From NCBI RefSeq assembly GCF_900111145.1, contig NZ_FOIR01000002.1, forward strand, positions 248,001-312,000: a stretch of DNA of 64,000 nucleotides, in the 5' to 3' direction. The translations under genes were made by a program, and so were the position numbers. Within the stretch, counting starts at the first letter, position 1; the number at the start of each line of letters is the position of its first letter. This stretch comes from Roseivirga pacifica (GTDB taxonomy: Bacteria; Bacteroidota; Bacteroidia; Cytophagales; Cyclobacteriaceae). Below, in pieces: positions 44,844-53,986 of this stretch. The notes beneath the pieces are model-generated. The model had not been told where the DNA came from, made no database searches, and worked only from the letters and a program-made list of their open reading frames with translations.

Positions 44844-45947
44844 TTAATCTTTTACTATTTCCTTAAGAAGCTTCTTAACCGTTTTATTAAGCAGTGTGGG
44901 TGTTTTAGGGCCACTGTTGTTGGTTATTATGGAAATGCCCAGTTTGTATTTTGGGAAAATGTAGAGCCAGTTTTGTGTGCCACTGGTGCCTCCATGATGA
45001 TTGTATGATGTACCATACTTGTCTGTCCAAACATTCCAGAAATAAGCTACTTGGGCTGTTTTTCCTCTCGCAAATAGTTCCCTGTGCGATTCGGACACTA
45101 TAGGGTTTTCGCTGTTCAATTGTAAGGCCATGTATTTTAGCAAGTCTTCCATATTGGTTTTAACGCCACCAGCAGTTCCCCATAGTGTATTCAGTTGATT
45201 GGGAGATTGCTGCTCATTATTCATCCAATAACCTTTGGCCAAATTCTTCTGTTCAGTGCTTAGCTGAATGCCAGTGTTCCTCATCGTTAGTCTACTCAGA
45301 AAGGCCTCTTGCAAAAGCTTATCTAAATTCTGTCCATAAATGGTTTCTAAAATATAGCCTAGAAGTTCTGCGCCAACATTGGAATAGGCATATTCATTGC
45401 CTGGTGCTTGTTTTAGTGGAACGCTTTCAAGGTCTTTAAGGAACTTGGCTTTGGAATAGTGCTTTTCAATTTCGAGGTATTTTTGAGGCACATCGGGCGA
45501 AAGGCTCTCAAAAAGTCCGTTCACATCTTCGGGTAAAAACATGGGTAAACCACTGGTGTGTGTAAGTAAATGCTGAATGGTAATTGGCTTTTCATTAAAT
45601 GCCAAGTTATCATAACCGGCAGGTAAGTATTGAGTCACCTCATCGCTTAAATTGAGTTTATTGTCAATTACTGCTTTGGCCACTAAATAACCGGTCATGG
45701 TTTTACTCACCGATCCTATTTCATAAATAGTTTGGTCGGTTGGCGCTACATCTTGCCCTTTAACCAGCGATCCAAAATGTTGCGTATAAGTCTGTCCGTT
45801 TTTATAAACGCCTATCGAAACAGAGGTGATGTCTTTATGTTTTAAAAACGCTTCACCCTGCTTTGATATAGCTGAATTAATTTGATCTGCCTGCGCTAAA
45901 GTAATTATGGGAATAAGGCTTAAGAGGAGAATGAGTGCGTGTTTCAT
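44844..45947 (-). CDS. Secreted serine hydrolase, beta-lactamase class C fold
   Basis: 367 residues with a signal peptide (ALILLLSLIPIITLAQA). Motifs: S-V-S-K at 79-82 (SxxK nucleophile), YAYSNVG (YxN) near 167, and HHGGTSG (the third box, HxG in place of KTG). This is the pattern of the esterase / DD-peptidase / AmpC-like group, and HxG favours a non-lactamase esterase or peptidase. Periplasmic. Confidence 0.9.
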   Translation of the reverse strand: MKHALILLLSLIPIITLAQADQINSAISKQGEAFLKHKDITSVSIGVYKNGQTYTQHFGSLVKGQDVAPTDQTIYEIGSVSKTMTGYLVAKAVIDNKLNLSDEVTQYLPAGYDNLAFNEKPITIQHLLTHTSGLPMFLPEDVNGLFESLSPDVPQKYLEIEKHYSKAKFLKDLESVPLKQAPGNEYAYSNVGAELLGYILETIYGQNLDKLLQEAFLSRLTMRNTGIQLSTEQKNLAKGYWMNNEQQSPNQLNTLWGTAGGVKTNMEDLLKYMALQLNSENPIVSESHRELFARGKTAQVAYFWNVWTDKYGTSYNHHGGTSGTQNWLYIFPKYKLGISIITNNSGPKTPTLLNKTVKKLLKEIVKD

Positions 45948-46059
45948 TTGATCACTTTTTCTTGGTAGCTAGGCAATTATAAGGCCAAAAGATCAGTGGA
46001 GTTGGTTTAGTAAGGTAACCACTTTAGCGCTTAACGTGAGCATTTATAGGTATAAAAAA

Positions 46060-46082
46060 ACACCTCCCAAATCGAGAGGTGT
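46060..46082 (-). terminator. Intrinsic terminator of the amidohydrolase gene
   Basis: ACACCTC (46060-46066) and GAGGTGT (46076-46082) with a 9-base loop; an A-run to the left reads as a T-run on the minus strand. Confidence 0.75.
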
Positions 46083-46107
46083 CTTTTATGCTATAAGCTA
46101 TGGCTTG

Positions 46108-49100
46108 CTATTTTTTAACGCCCGGTACATTTTTAGGTACGGCATCTTGCCACCAAAGTTTAGGCAGTGTTTTTTGCTCAGGGTAAACTTCATTAAGCGT
46201 ATTCGCTTCATAAAGTCTGCCGTTGAACATCACATGACTGATGTCTTTGGAGTTCTTGATATTGTCGAGCGGGTTAGAGTTTAGAATTAGGATATCAGCA
46301 AGTTTGCCAACTTCCAAACTACCCAAATCGGTATCCAAACCAATGGCTTCGGCACCCAAAATTGTGGCACTTCTCAATGCATCGTATTCGGTCATTCCGC
46401 CAGACTGAACCGCCCAAAGTTCCCAGTGGTAACCTAGGCCTTGTAACTGTCCGTGGCTACCAACACCTACACGGCCACCAGCTTTAAGAATATCGTTGGC
46501 AATGCTCGATTGCTCCACAAAAACATATTCTTCTTCCATAAACCACCCTGCATTCCTTCTTCTTGAACGTGAGTCCAAATTCCAGTGAGGCATAAAATGA
46601 TTCAACTTCGGGTCGTCATGTGGTCTTTCTGTGGCGTAGTAGTAATTCTCCGTCCATGGGCCACCATATGCCACTAAAAGGGTAGGCGTATAAGCCGATT
46701 TAGAGAAAGCTACCATGTCAATCACATCTTTGTAAAGCGGGAAAATAGGGAAGGAGTGCTCTTGGCCAGGATAGCCATCAATCATTTGTGTAAGGTTGGC
46801 TTTAAAGTCCAGTCCACCTTCAGTTGTTGGCATGATCTGCTGTTCTTTGGCCGCCTGAATAATCCATTGACGTTGTTGGCGATTCCCGGCACCATACATT
46901 TTTATGGTTTTGGTGTCGTAGTAAGCACTGTAGCGTTTCATTACTTTTCGTGCGTGCTCTTGACTGCTCACATTTTCACTGCTGAAAATACCTGGGCCAG
47001 TAGAGTAAATGCGTGGGCCAATAAGCTTACCTGCAATTACTAAATCACCGTAAGTCAATACATCAGTTGTGGCCGTTTGCGGGTCGCGAGTAGCTGTTAC
47101 ACCAAAAGCCAAGTTTGTAAGATATGGCCAGAATTCGCCTCGGTGCAAGTTAACCGGATGCCTGAAGTGCGAGTGTGTATCAACAAAGCCCGGTAGAATG
47201 GTCTTTCCGGTCATGTCCATTACAGTGGCTTTTCTACCTGCTTCTAAGTTCTTCCCAATTTTTACAATACGGCTGTTTTCGATTAGAATGTCTGTATTCT
47301 CTAATACCTCATTGTTTTTCATTGTAAGCAAACGGGCATTTTTAAGCAGAATAGTGCCTTTTGGTGTATCTCTTTTCGCCTTTACTTCAATGCGACTTTC
47401 TACAGGCTCGTAGTCCTTAGGTTCGTCTGTCTTTTCTTCACCTTCTGCTTTTTCTTCATCCTTAGCAGCTGCTTTAGCTGCGGCAAAGTCCTTAGCATCT
47501 TGAAAGTTGTAAACTACATGCGCATTGCCAATTGCCCAATGAATTTGTGAGGCGTCCCAAGCCCAAGCAGGGAATTGCCCACCAATGTCAGTCAATTGTT
47601 TGGCAGGAAAGGCGGCTCTGTCTGGATTAGCAACCGAAATGCTTGGCGCCTCATCGCTAACTTGAGGAACAGTAACCACAAACAAGTCGTTCACCACGCC
47701 CACCAAAGCTTGGTCGCCTTCTGGTGCCATTTCATAGAAAGAAGCTCTGGCGCCACTTCCGCCACCGGCAGATGATTTGCCGCGTACTTCCAAATGATTT
47801 TGCTCGTCAGTACCATCCCAACGAATGGAGGTTAAGCCTCTAAAACCTGAAAGGTAAATACGGTCTGATCCTTTTACGAAGTGAGGATTGCTACGGCCAT
47901 TGGTAAAAGTGATGAAGTTATTACCAGAACCGTTAGCGTCAATCCAAACAAGGTCGCTGGTGCCTCTAAAAGCAGTACGTTGCAATGCACTACGGAAATC
48001 TTCTGGCTGGCCTTTAATGGCTACAATTTTGGTTCCCTCATTGTTCCAAACAGGGTTTTGATAAACTCCCGGCTCTTGATTGAGTTGTGTAAGGTTTCTG
48101 CCATTCGGACGGATTTTGTAAAGTTTTCCGCCATCAGCTTCCCAAGTTACAAAAGCGATCCACTCGCCATTTGGTGACCATACAGGCTCTGCTTGGGTTT
48201 CTTCCAAATCAACTAGTTTCTTTGGCTCACCATTTGGTAAATCCATTATGTACACCTCGTTCAATGCAGTAAACACCATTTGCTTACCATTTGGTGATGG
48301 TGCAATGTCTCTGATTTGCGTTACCACAAACTCTTCATCGTCAGAAATTGGGTAGTCGAACTCAAGTAATGGTCCAAGTTCGATAGAGGAATTTACGCGA
48401 AAAGGAATTTCCTCGGCCGCCTTAGTATTTACATTGATCTTATGGATTTTTCCACCATACGAAATTACAATGTGTTGATTGTCTGGAGTCCAAGAGAAGC
48501 CAGGTAGAACATCGCGCGATGCACGAGATTCCTGATCATCGTGTTGAATAGGGTAGGCCAACCAACTTTCGTCACCTGTGGCCAAGTCTCTTAGGATAAG
48601 CCCCGTTTGGTCATCGTGGCGCGTACCATAAACCAACCATTTGCCATCGCTGCTTGGGGTAGGGCGAAATGCCGATCCATAGCGAGAGGTTTGTGTAAGT
48701 ATTTCACCGGTTACGCGGTCGTATTTGCCAATTTGGTACTGCGGCATTGGGGCGTTGTATGTCCATGAACCATTTCTTCGAGAGAACCAAACATAGCGTT
48801 CGTCTTGGCCAAAAGCGCCTTCTAGCATTCTAAGGCTGCTTGGCTCATCCACTAAAGCAGTTCCTGAACCACCATCAACATGGTAAAGCCAGATTTTGTG
48901 CGAGCCACGGGCTTGCTTAGAGGCAATCATGTATTTGCCATCTGGAACCCACTCTGGCGACTGGTAAGCATTGGCATTGCCTTTTGTAATTTGCTTGGTC
49001 TCTTTGCTTTCAAGTTCAACTGTCCATACGTTTTCACCTCCGGACTCATCAGAGATAAAGATTACTTTGGAGCCATCAGGGCTAAAGCGTGGTTGAGAAT

Positions 49101-49383
49101 CGAATTGCATGCCTTCTGTAAGTTTGACGGCATCGCCACCACTTATCGGTATAGTGTACAAGTCGCCCAAAAAGTCGAATACAATTGTCTTTCCATCAGG
49201 GCTGACATCTAGTGAAATCCATGAGCCTTCCGTTAAGTCGAAGTCAAAGGTTCTGGCTGCTTCGAGCGGTAGGTCTTTTTTCTTCTTTTTATCAGTTTTA
49301 GTAGTGTCTTGTTCTTGTGCATTCAAGCCGAAACTCGCTAAGAGTATCAGTGCCAGGCACATGAATTTAGTTGTCATTCGCAT
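46108..49383 (-). CDS. Secreted PD40 beta-propeller amidohydrolase
   Basis: 1091 residues from the ATG at 49383 (a second ATG at 49377 also fits); the longer open frame to 49437 begins at a TTG and would spoil the signal peptide (FMCLALILLASFGLNA). Residues about 50-650 are WD40/TolB-like repeats with DGxxI/V-F blocks (SPDGSKVIFISDESG, SPNGKQMVFTAL, SPNGEWIAFVTWE). Then an acidic Lys-rich linker and a metal-dependent amidohydrolase with VDTHSHFRHP (HxH), and DILILNSNPLDNI near the end. Combines substrate-binding propeller and hydrolase in the periplasm; substrate unknown (peptides are suggested for the family). Confidence 0.88.
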   Translation of the reverse strand: MRMTTKFMCLALILLASFGLNAQEQDTTKTDKKKKKDLPLEAARTFDFDLTEGSWISLDVSPDGKTIVFDFLGDLYTIPISGGDAVKLTEGMQFDSQPRFSPDGSKVIFISDESGGENVWTVELESKETKQITKGNANAYQSPEWVPDGKYMIASKQARGSHKIWLYHVDGGSGTALVDEPSSLRMLEGAFGQDERYVWFSRRNGSWTYNAPMPQYQIGKYDRVTGEILTQTSRYGSAFRPTPSSDGKWLVYGTRHDDQTGLILRDLATGDESWLAYPIQHDDQESRASRDVLPGFSWTPDNQHIVISYGGKIHKINVNTKAAEEIPFRVNSSIELGPLLEFDYPISDDEEFVVTQIRDIAPSPNGKQMVFTALNEVYIMDLPNGEPKKLVDLEETQAEPVWSPNGEWIAFVTWEADGGKLYKIRPNGRNLTQLNQEPGVYQNPVWNNEGTKIVAIKGQPEDFRSALQRTAFRGTSDLVWIDANGSGNNFITFTNGRSNPHFVKGSDRIYLSGFRGLTSIRWDGTDEQNHLEVRGKSSAGGGSGARASFYEMAPEGDQALVGVVNDLFVVTVPQVSDEAPSISVANPDRAAFPAKQLTDIGGQFPAWAWDASQIHWAIGNAHVVYNFQDAKDFAAAKAAAKDEEKAEGEEKTDEPKDYEPVESRIEVKAKRDTPKGTILLKNARLLTMKNNEVLENTDILIENSRIVKIGKNLEAGRKATVMDMTGKTILPGFVDTHSHFRHPVNLHRGEFWPYLTNLAFGVTATRDPQTATTDVLTYGDLVIAGKLIGPRIYSTGPGIFSSENVSSQEHARKVMKRYSAYYDTKTIKMYGAGNRQQRQWIIQAAKEQQIMPTTEGGLDFKANLTQMIDGYPGQEHSFPIFPLYKDVIDMVAFSKSAYTPTLLVAYGGPWTENYYYATERPHDDPKLNHFMPHWNLDSRSRRRNAGWFMEEEYVFVEQSSIANDILKAGGRVGVGSHGQLQGLGYHWELWAVQSGGMTEYDALRSATILGAEAIGLDTDLGSLEVGKLADILILNSNPLDNIKNSKDISHVMFNGRLYEANTLNEVYPEQKTLPKLWWQDAVPKNVPGVKK

Positions 49384-49573
49384 GATCGATAGGATTGTTG
49401 TTTCGAAAGCAATTACGCACTTATGCAAAGTTGGCAAAACGGTTTGCTTTAAGCGGTGCGGTTATCCCTTACCTAAGTATTTATGACTGTAAAACGGTTT
49501 GAAAAGTGGGCTGCGATCTGCTCGTGTTTCTTGCTTTTTATTTCGAGTGGGGAAAATGCAGGGTGGCAGGAAA

Positions 49574-49597
49574 GAGCCTGTCCAATAGAACAGGCTC
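49574..49597 (-). terminator. Hairpin downstream of the CBU_0592-like gene
   Basis: GAGCCTG (49574-49580), 10-base loop, CAGGCTC (49591-49597), just past the leftward stop at 49606, followed by CTTTCC. Confidence 0.65.
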
Positions 49598-49605
49598 AGG
49601 AGGGG

Positions 49606-49899
49606 TTAAATAAGTTTCTTGGTTACCTTCTTATATCGATTGGCTTTCTTTTTTCTTTTAAAGAAATGTTTGTTGGCCCTGTAAATAGAAACTAGGGCAA
49701 TGCTGCTCCAAATAACGTTGGTTACAAAGGAGGGCAATACCATGTAAAATAGACAGTTAATGGCAATGAGAATTGCCCCTGTAAGGTTTAAATAGCTGCA
49801 AAACGCACTAAAATCTCTTCCCTTTGATAAGGTTAGTGCGTAGGACAGGACAACCATAAATGATCCCAGCCAGCCCGAAATGTCTACCCATAATTTCAT
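49606..49899 (-). CDS. Small membrane protein, CBU_0592 type
   Basis: 97 residues with three hydrophobic helices (about 5-24, 32-52, 55-72) and a very basic Lys/Arg tail. The WLGSFMVVLSYALTL...LNLTGAILIAINCLFY pattern fits the CBU_0592 family of unknown function. Starts 8 bases after the MarR gene stop on the same strand, so co-transcribed. Confidence 0.8.
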   Translation of the reverse strand: MKLWVDISGWLGSFMVVLSYALTLSKGRDFSAFCSYLNLTGAILIAINCLFYMVLPSFVTNVIWSSIALVSIYRANKHFFKRKKKANRYKKVTKKLI

Positions 49900-49907
49900 G
49901 TTTTGTT

Positions 49908-50390
49908 TCAGTCGTTAAGAAGTTTAACCATCCTTTCTTTAAAATTTTCTGTTGATATGTTCTTTTCCACTATTGTGAGTTGTTCCAATAGTGCAGTGTT
50001 ACTTTCTAGTAATTCTTCCAATGCTTTGTTGCCGGCTTGCCAATATGCATCCAGCTTAGGAAGTTGGCGTTTGGCTTTGTCCGTAAGCTGTAAATAGAAC
50101 TTTCTGTTGTCCGTCTCATCCTGAACGGAGTCGATGTAACCATTCTTCTTCATTTTGTTTACCATGCGAATAATAGAAGGGTGGCTAAGGTGCAGCATAG
50201 CGGCCATATCCATTACAGTGAGGGATTCATGCTTTTGTAATAGCATAAAGATCATGTGCCAATTAGGCTCAATATCTACCCCGAATTCCTTATAAAATTC
50301 CTTAGTTTGATAAACAAAAAGGTCGCTTAGGCGCTTCAGCCTTCCGGTTAATCCGGGGTAGCCCATTTCTATCAGAAAGTCGTTTTCCAT
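49908..50390 (-). CDS. MarR-family transcriptional regulator
   Basis: 160 residues. Winged-helix pattern: LLQKHESLTVMDMAAMLHLSHPSIIRMVNKMKKNGYIDSVQDETDNRKFYLQLTDKAKRQ, with the wing DETDNRK. Typical length. Likely represses its own operon with the small membrane protein. Ligand unknown. Confidence 0.92.
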   Translation of the reverse strand: MENDFLIEMGYPGLTGRLKRLSDLFVYQTKEFYKEFGVDIEPNWHMIFMLLQKHESLTVMDMAAMLHLSHPSIIRMVNKMKKNGYIDSVQDETDNRKFYLQLTDKAKRQLPKLDAYWQAGNKALEELLESNTALLEQLTIVEKNISTENFKERMVKLLND

Positions 50391-50525
50391 CGCTCAATTT
50401 TTGCAAAGTTAAGCAAGAAACGTAGCATGCTACATATTTGTTCCTGAATTTAATTTTTTATTGCTCTATCAGGCTGAATGAATGTTATAAATGGTCGCTT
50501 GAGGTAAAGCTTTTAGCGATTTGTA

Positions 50526-51038
50526 CTAATCTGACGCGGAACCGTAGATAAAGTACCAATTGTCTTGGTAGGTGAATAATAGCCGAAATGCCCAAAAAAC
50601 GGGGTAATCAGGAATGCCTATATCTGATCTGTATTCAAATAATTGGGAGTTAGTGTCAATTGATTTATTGAGTGCCGATTTGTACGCTTGAGCAGTTTTC
50701 GAAATGGCTTTTTCATACGCCTCATTCGTTTTAATCCCTGAGCTCGTATTACCGCGGTATTCCAAGCCAGTGTCAATGCAGTTCCAGAATCTGTTTAGCT
50801 CAATTGGTTTAGCCACCTTTTGAAGGTCTTCTGCTTTAGGAAATGTTTTCTTGAATAGTACATCGGCTTTATCCAAGTTTTTGGCTTTGCCGAGCGATAC
50901 AAACTCAAAAGTAGTTTGGTAATTTATGCCAACCAGCAAGTACTCGAGCTCGGCAGTATATTGTTCAATGGCTAGAATAGCGCGCTGTTGCTTAGGAAGA
51001 AAAGTCTTTTTTATTCGGTGAAAAAATCGTGACATCAT
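50526..51038 (-). CDS. Hypothetical protein, 170 residues
   Basis: Not recognised. A soluble alpha/beta protein: basic start (FFHRIKKTFLPKQQR), then AILAIEQYTAELEYLLVG, ELNRFWNCIDTGLEYRG and a C-terminal aromatic beta portion (FWAFRLLFTYQDNWYFIYG). No signal or membrane segment. Four bases downstream of the Nudix-type regulator, so in one transcript with it. Confidence 0.72.
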   Translation of the reverse strand: MMSRFFHRIKKTFLPKQQRAILAIEQYTAELEYLLVGINYQTTFEFVSLGKAKNLDKADVLFKKTFPKAEDLQKVAKPIELNRFWNCIDTGLEYRGNTSSGIKTNEAYEKAISKTAQAYKSALNKSIDTNSQLFEYRSDIGIPDYPVFWAFRLLFTYQDNWYFIYGSASD

Positions 51039-51042
51039 ATCA

Positions 51043-51792
51043 TTACCAGCCCATATTCAATCCGGCCTGACTGGCCTTTTTATAAGCGCTAACGTCAAAC
51101 TCATAAAGGGCAGGGGCTTTGTGTGCCACTCCAGTTCTAAACTTTTTAGTATCCTTTAGAATACCGTAGCTCAATATCTTCCGTCTAAAATTTCTACGAT
51201 CCAGTTGGGTCTCCAAAATGGTTTCATACAGTGCTTGCAATTCAGACATTGTAAACTGATTTGGTAACAGGTTTAATCCGATTGGTTGATAACTTAGTTC
51301 TCTTTTCAAAGCTTTGTGAGCCTTCTCCACAATTTCTTGATGGTCAAGCATGAGTGGTGGCAGGTCATTCACAGAGCACCATTCGCAAGCTTCTGAGATT
51401 GGACCAGGAACAGGCTCTTTTACTTGAGAGTATTCTACCAAAGCGTAAAAGCCAATAGTAACAAAGCGCTGGTTGAACCAATCAAACAGATCTTCGGAAA
51501 TAAGCCCTTTGTCGATTAAAAACTTAGGGTGATTTGGGTCGTTTCTGGCAATGCTACCGAATGTATGAAACTGCCTGAGAAAGATGTCGGTGAGCCCTGT
51601 TCGTACTTCTAACGTGTCTATAGCGGCTTTTTCTAGGTCTTTGTTTTTATCTACAAAACCACCAGGCAATGCCCAAACGTCTACTCCTGTAAGTTTTAGG
51701 AGCAATACTTTGAGTTCATTTTCATGAAAACCAAAGACTACACAGTCAATAGCTAGGGAAGGTACAAATGATGCTGTGTCTATTTCAGCCAT
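51043..51792 (-). CDS. Nudix-fold transcriptional regulator (NrtR/AraR-like), catalytically dead
   Basis: 249 residues from the ATG at 51792; the frame opens at a TTG (51828). The N-terminal Nudix fold has LPGGFVDKNKDLEKAAIDTLEVRTGL at about 42-67, where the catalytic set of the Nudix box (E, R-E, E-E) reads Lys51, Asp59-Thr60 and Val63-Arg64, so hydrolysis should be lost. The C-terminal half is a winged helix with LDRRNFRRKILSYG, as in NrtR and the Bacteroides AraR group, which sense ADP-ribose or arabinose. It is divergent from two esterases, with a palindrome in between, so it likely controls sugar-ester use. Ligand is inferred only. Confidence 0.87.
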   Translation of the reverse strand: MAEIDTASFVPSLAIDCVVFGFHENELKVLLLKLTGVDVWALPGGFVDKNKDLEKAAIDTLEVRTGLTDIFLRQFHTFGSIARNDPNHPKFLIDKGLISEDLFDWFNQRFVTIGFYALVEYSQVKEPVPGPISEACEWCSVNDLPPLMLDHQEIVEKAHKALKRELSYQPIGLNLLPNQFTMSELQALYETILETQLDRRNFRRKILSYGILKDTKKFRTGVAHKAPALYEFDVSAYKKASQAGLNMGW

Positions 51793-51840
51793 AAAAGATT
51801 TCGGTGTAAGACTTCCAAAATTAAACAATTGTAATTTATC

Positions 51841-51861
51841 TTAGTGTCATAATGACGCAAA
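51841..51861. promoter_or_regulatory. Candidate Nudix-regulator operator
   Basis: TTAGTGTCAT-A-ATGACGCAAA: arms match at 8 of 10 positions around a central A. It lies between the divergent regulator and esterase starts, and covers the ATG at 51852, which supports the esterase start at 51870. A palindrome of this TGTCAT type would suit a winged-helix dimer. Confidence 0.45.
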
Positions 51862-51869
51862 GAAAGATA

Positions 51870-52886
51870 ATGAAAAACTTAATAATACTATTGGTCATAC
51901 TCACGGCTAGTATTTCGGTCAACGCTCAAGATACGAAGCACGCATTTAAAAAAGCCGAAGATGTAGTTTTTGCATCACCCGAAGGGTTCGATTTAACGAT
52001 GGACATTTACACTCCGGAAACTGGCAAATCGGCTTATCCCGTTTTGGTCATTATTCATGGGGGCGGTTGGCTTATTAACAATAAGTCTATTATGGACGAA
52101 ATGTCGGCTTATGTAGCCAGCCATGGTGAGTATGTGGTTTGCAACATTAACTACAGACTGTTGGGTGACCAAGACAATACGGTAACAATTAATGAGATTG
52201 TAGAAGATGTGTTTGGTGCCGTATTGTGGGTAAAAGACAATATTGGCGAATATAAAGGCGACCCGGCCAAGGTAGCATTAACGGGCGACAGTGCTGGCGG
52301 ACACCTTACCGAAATGGTAGTAGTGGCTGGGGATAATCTCAAGTCGCACGGTTTTAGCAAAGCACCTTATGGTTTTAACCCAAGTTACTTGCCAAAAGGC
52401 AAAACAGCAGAGCAAGTTGCTGCAGCCAATGGTTTAGCTGTTCAAGCGGCTATCCCTAGCTACGGAGCATTCGACATGGTGGCAGCTGCTAAGGGCAGTT
52501 TTGAAAAGGACGCTAACTTCTTTTGGCAAATGGGTGGAGCCAAAGCAAGAGGGCTTTTTGGTAACGAGTACAATGTAGAAGATAATTTGGCCATGTATAA
52601 GGCCGTTTCGCCAACCTATTTGGTACCAAATGTTAGCGATAAACAGCTGCCGCCTCAGTTCTTTCATGTTGGTAGTGAAGATACTACCACGCCACCAGTG
52701 GCTGTAAAAGCATATTTCGACAAAGTGAAAACGGCAGGTCAATCTGCAGAGTATTGGTTGTACGAAGGCAGAAACCATGCTTACCTAGATTCTGGCGCTA
52801 ACGAATTTTTAGGCAATAGTTTTGAAAAGGATGCGATTGAGCCTTTAAACCGAATGATCAAATTTTTAGATAGCGTATTTTATTAA
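51870..52886 (+). CDS. Secreted alpha/beta hydrolase (BD-FAE/esterase-lipase type)
   Basis: 338 residues from the ATG at 51870; the earlier ATG at 51852 is inside the palindrome. Signal peptide NLIILLVILTASISVNA. Motifs: HGGGW (oxyanion), GDSAGGH (nucleophile Ser), and a late DTTTPPVAVK and RNHAYLD for Asp and His, the HSL/carbohydrate-esterase-like pattern. Probably removes acetyl or feruloyl groups from polysaccharides. Followed after 10 bases by a second esterase; together with the Nudix regulator they look like a small glycan-use operon. Confidence 0.85.
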   Translation: MKNLIILLVILTASISVNAQDTKHAFKKAEDVVFASPEGFDLTMDIYTPETGKSAYPVLVIIHGGGWLINNKSIMDEMSAYVASHGEYVVCNINYRLLGDQDNTVTINEIVEDVFGAVLWVKDNIGEYKGDPAKVALTGDSAGGHLTEMVVVAGDNLKSHGFSKAPYGFNPSYLPKGKTAEQVAAANGLAVQAAIPSYGAFDMVAAAKGSFEKDANFFWQMGGAKARGLFGNEYNVEDNLAMYKAVSPTYLVPNVSDKQLPPQFFHVGSEDTTTPPVAVKAYFDKVKTAGQSAEYWLYEGRNHAYLDSGANEFLGNSFEKDAIEPLNRMIKFLDSVFY

Positions 52887-52896
52887 ATAACTGATA

Positions 52897-53820
52897 ATGA
52901 TTTTTTTAAGAAAAAGATTAATGGTTGTGCTGCTGGTTTTTCAGTGCAGCATGCTATTGGCACAGCAAGGTACAGTAGACACCTCAAAGTCTATTCATAG
53001 CGAGATTTTGAATCGCGATATGCCTTATTCCATCTACTTTCCTCCAGGGTATGAAGCATCAGATAGGCCGTACCCGGTATTGTACCTTTTACACGGTATG
53101 ACGGGTAATTACTTAGACTGGTCAACAAAAGGAGAAACGCGCTCAATAGCAGATGCTGTGATAAACGATGGTGCAGCCCCAGAAATGATTATTGTAATGC
53201 CTGATGGCTTATTTGACGGTTTTTACATCAACAATTATGACAAGTCGATTCGTTGGGAAGACTTCTTTTATGAAGAGTTCATTCCTCATATAGAAAAGGA
53301 GTACCCAATTTTAGCCAACAGAAATAATAGAGCTATCGCAGGATTGTCAATGGGTGGCTATGGTGCTTTGTATCATGGAATTAAGCACAAGGATATGTTC
53401 AATTCGGTGTATGCCATGAGTGCTGCTGTAATTGAAAGAGAGCCGCTTAAAAAGGGAGAGGAGCTCAATGAGTTTGACAAACAGTTTGCGCTTAAGACTT
53501 GGGGGCCAATAAACGATGAAGGTTATCCTGAGAATTTCAAAGCCCATTCAATTCAGGAGATGTTTAAAGCCAGGGATCCGTATAAGGCGCCTAGCTTTGG
53601 TTTTATGCAAGGCCCAGCACAAACACCACTGCCCAGCATTTATTTGGATTGTGGCGATGATGATTTCTTGATTGAGCAAAACACCAACCTTTTGCACATT
53701 ATGAAAGGGAAAGGTTACCCGCTAGAGTTTAGAGTGCGCAATGGTGGCCACACTTGGGAATATTGGCGCACAGCATTGCCAATTGCCATGGAATTTGTAG
53801 GTGACAAATTTAGAAACTAG
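52897..53820 (+). CDS. Secreted esterase, esterase D / feruloyl-esterase type
   Basis: 307 residues with a signal peptide (LMVVLLVFQCSMLLAQ). Alpha/beta hydrolase: LYLLHGMTGNYLDW, nucleophile in GLSMGGYGAL, acid in DCGDDDFL and His in GGHTWEYWR. This is the esterase D / putative tributyrin or feruloyl esterase group (CE1-like). Ten bases after the first esterase. Confidence 0.88.
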   Translation: MIFLRKRLMVVLLVFQCSMLLAQQGTVDTSKSIHSEILNRDMPYSIYFPPGYEASDRPYPVLYLLHGMTGNYLDWSTKGETRSIADAVINDGAAPEMIIVMPDGLFDGFYINNYDKSIRWEDFFYEEFIPHIEKEYPILANRNNRAIAGLSMGGYGALYHGIKHKDMFNSVYAMSAAVIEREPLKKGEELNEFDKQFALKTWGPINDEGYPENFKAHSIQEMFKARDPYKAPSFGFMQGPAQTPLPSIYLDCGDDDFLIEQNTNLLHIMKGKGYPLEFRVRNGGHTWEYWRTALPIAMEFVGDKFRN

Positions 53821-53864
53821 ATATAAATGAGGTACTAATTTTATGATTAGTATGGTTGATAAAG

Positions 53865-53889
53865 GCAGCTCAAATGAGCTGCTTTTTTT
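53865..53889 (+). terminator. Intrinsic terminator of the esterase operon
   Basis: GCAGCTC (53865-53871), loop AAAT, GAGCTGC (53876-53882), then seven T. Confidence 0.9.
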
Positions 53890-53922
53890 GTCTGTAATCG
53901 TTTGTCATAAATAATGATGGTA

Positions 53923-53956
53923 TTGGTGATGCACGTGATTGTTAGATCTATATTTG
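53923..53956 (+). promoter_or_regulatory. Candidate promoter of the DUF1624 gene
   Basis: TTG at 53923-53925 and TATATTTG (exact TAnnTTTG) at 53949-53956, 23 bases apart. The ATG at 53987 follows 30 bases later. Confidence 0.5.
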
Positions 53957-53986
53957 CATCGTTGTTGCAGAATTGATGGTGTTTGA

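Noticed and set aside
49483-49695. 70-residue rightward open frame with a signal-like start
   Set aside because: It overlaps the terminator hairpin and the end of the CBU_0592-like gene and has no promoter or family.
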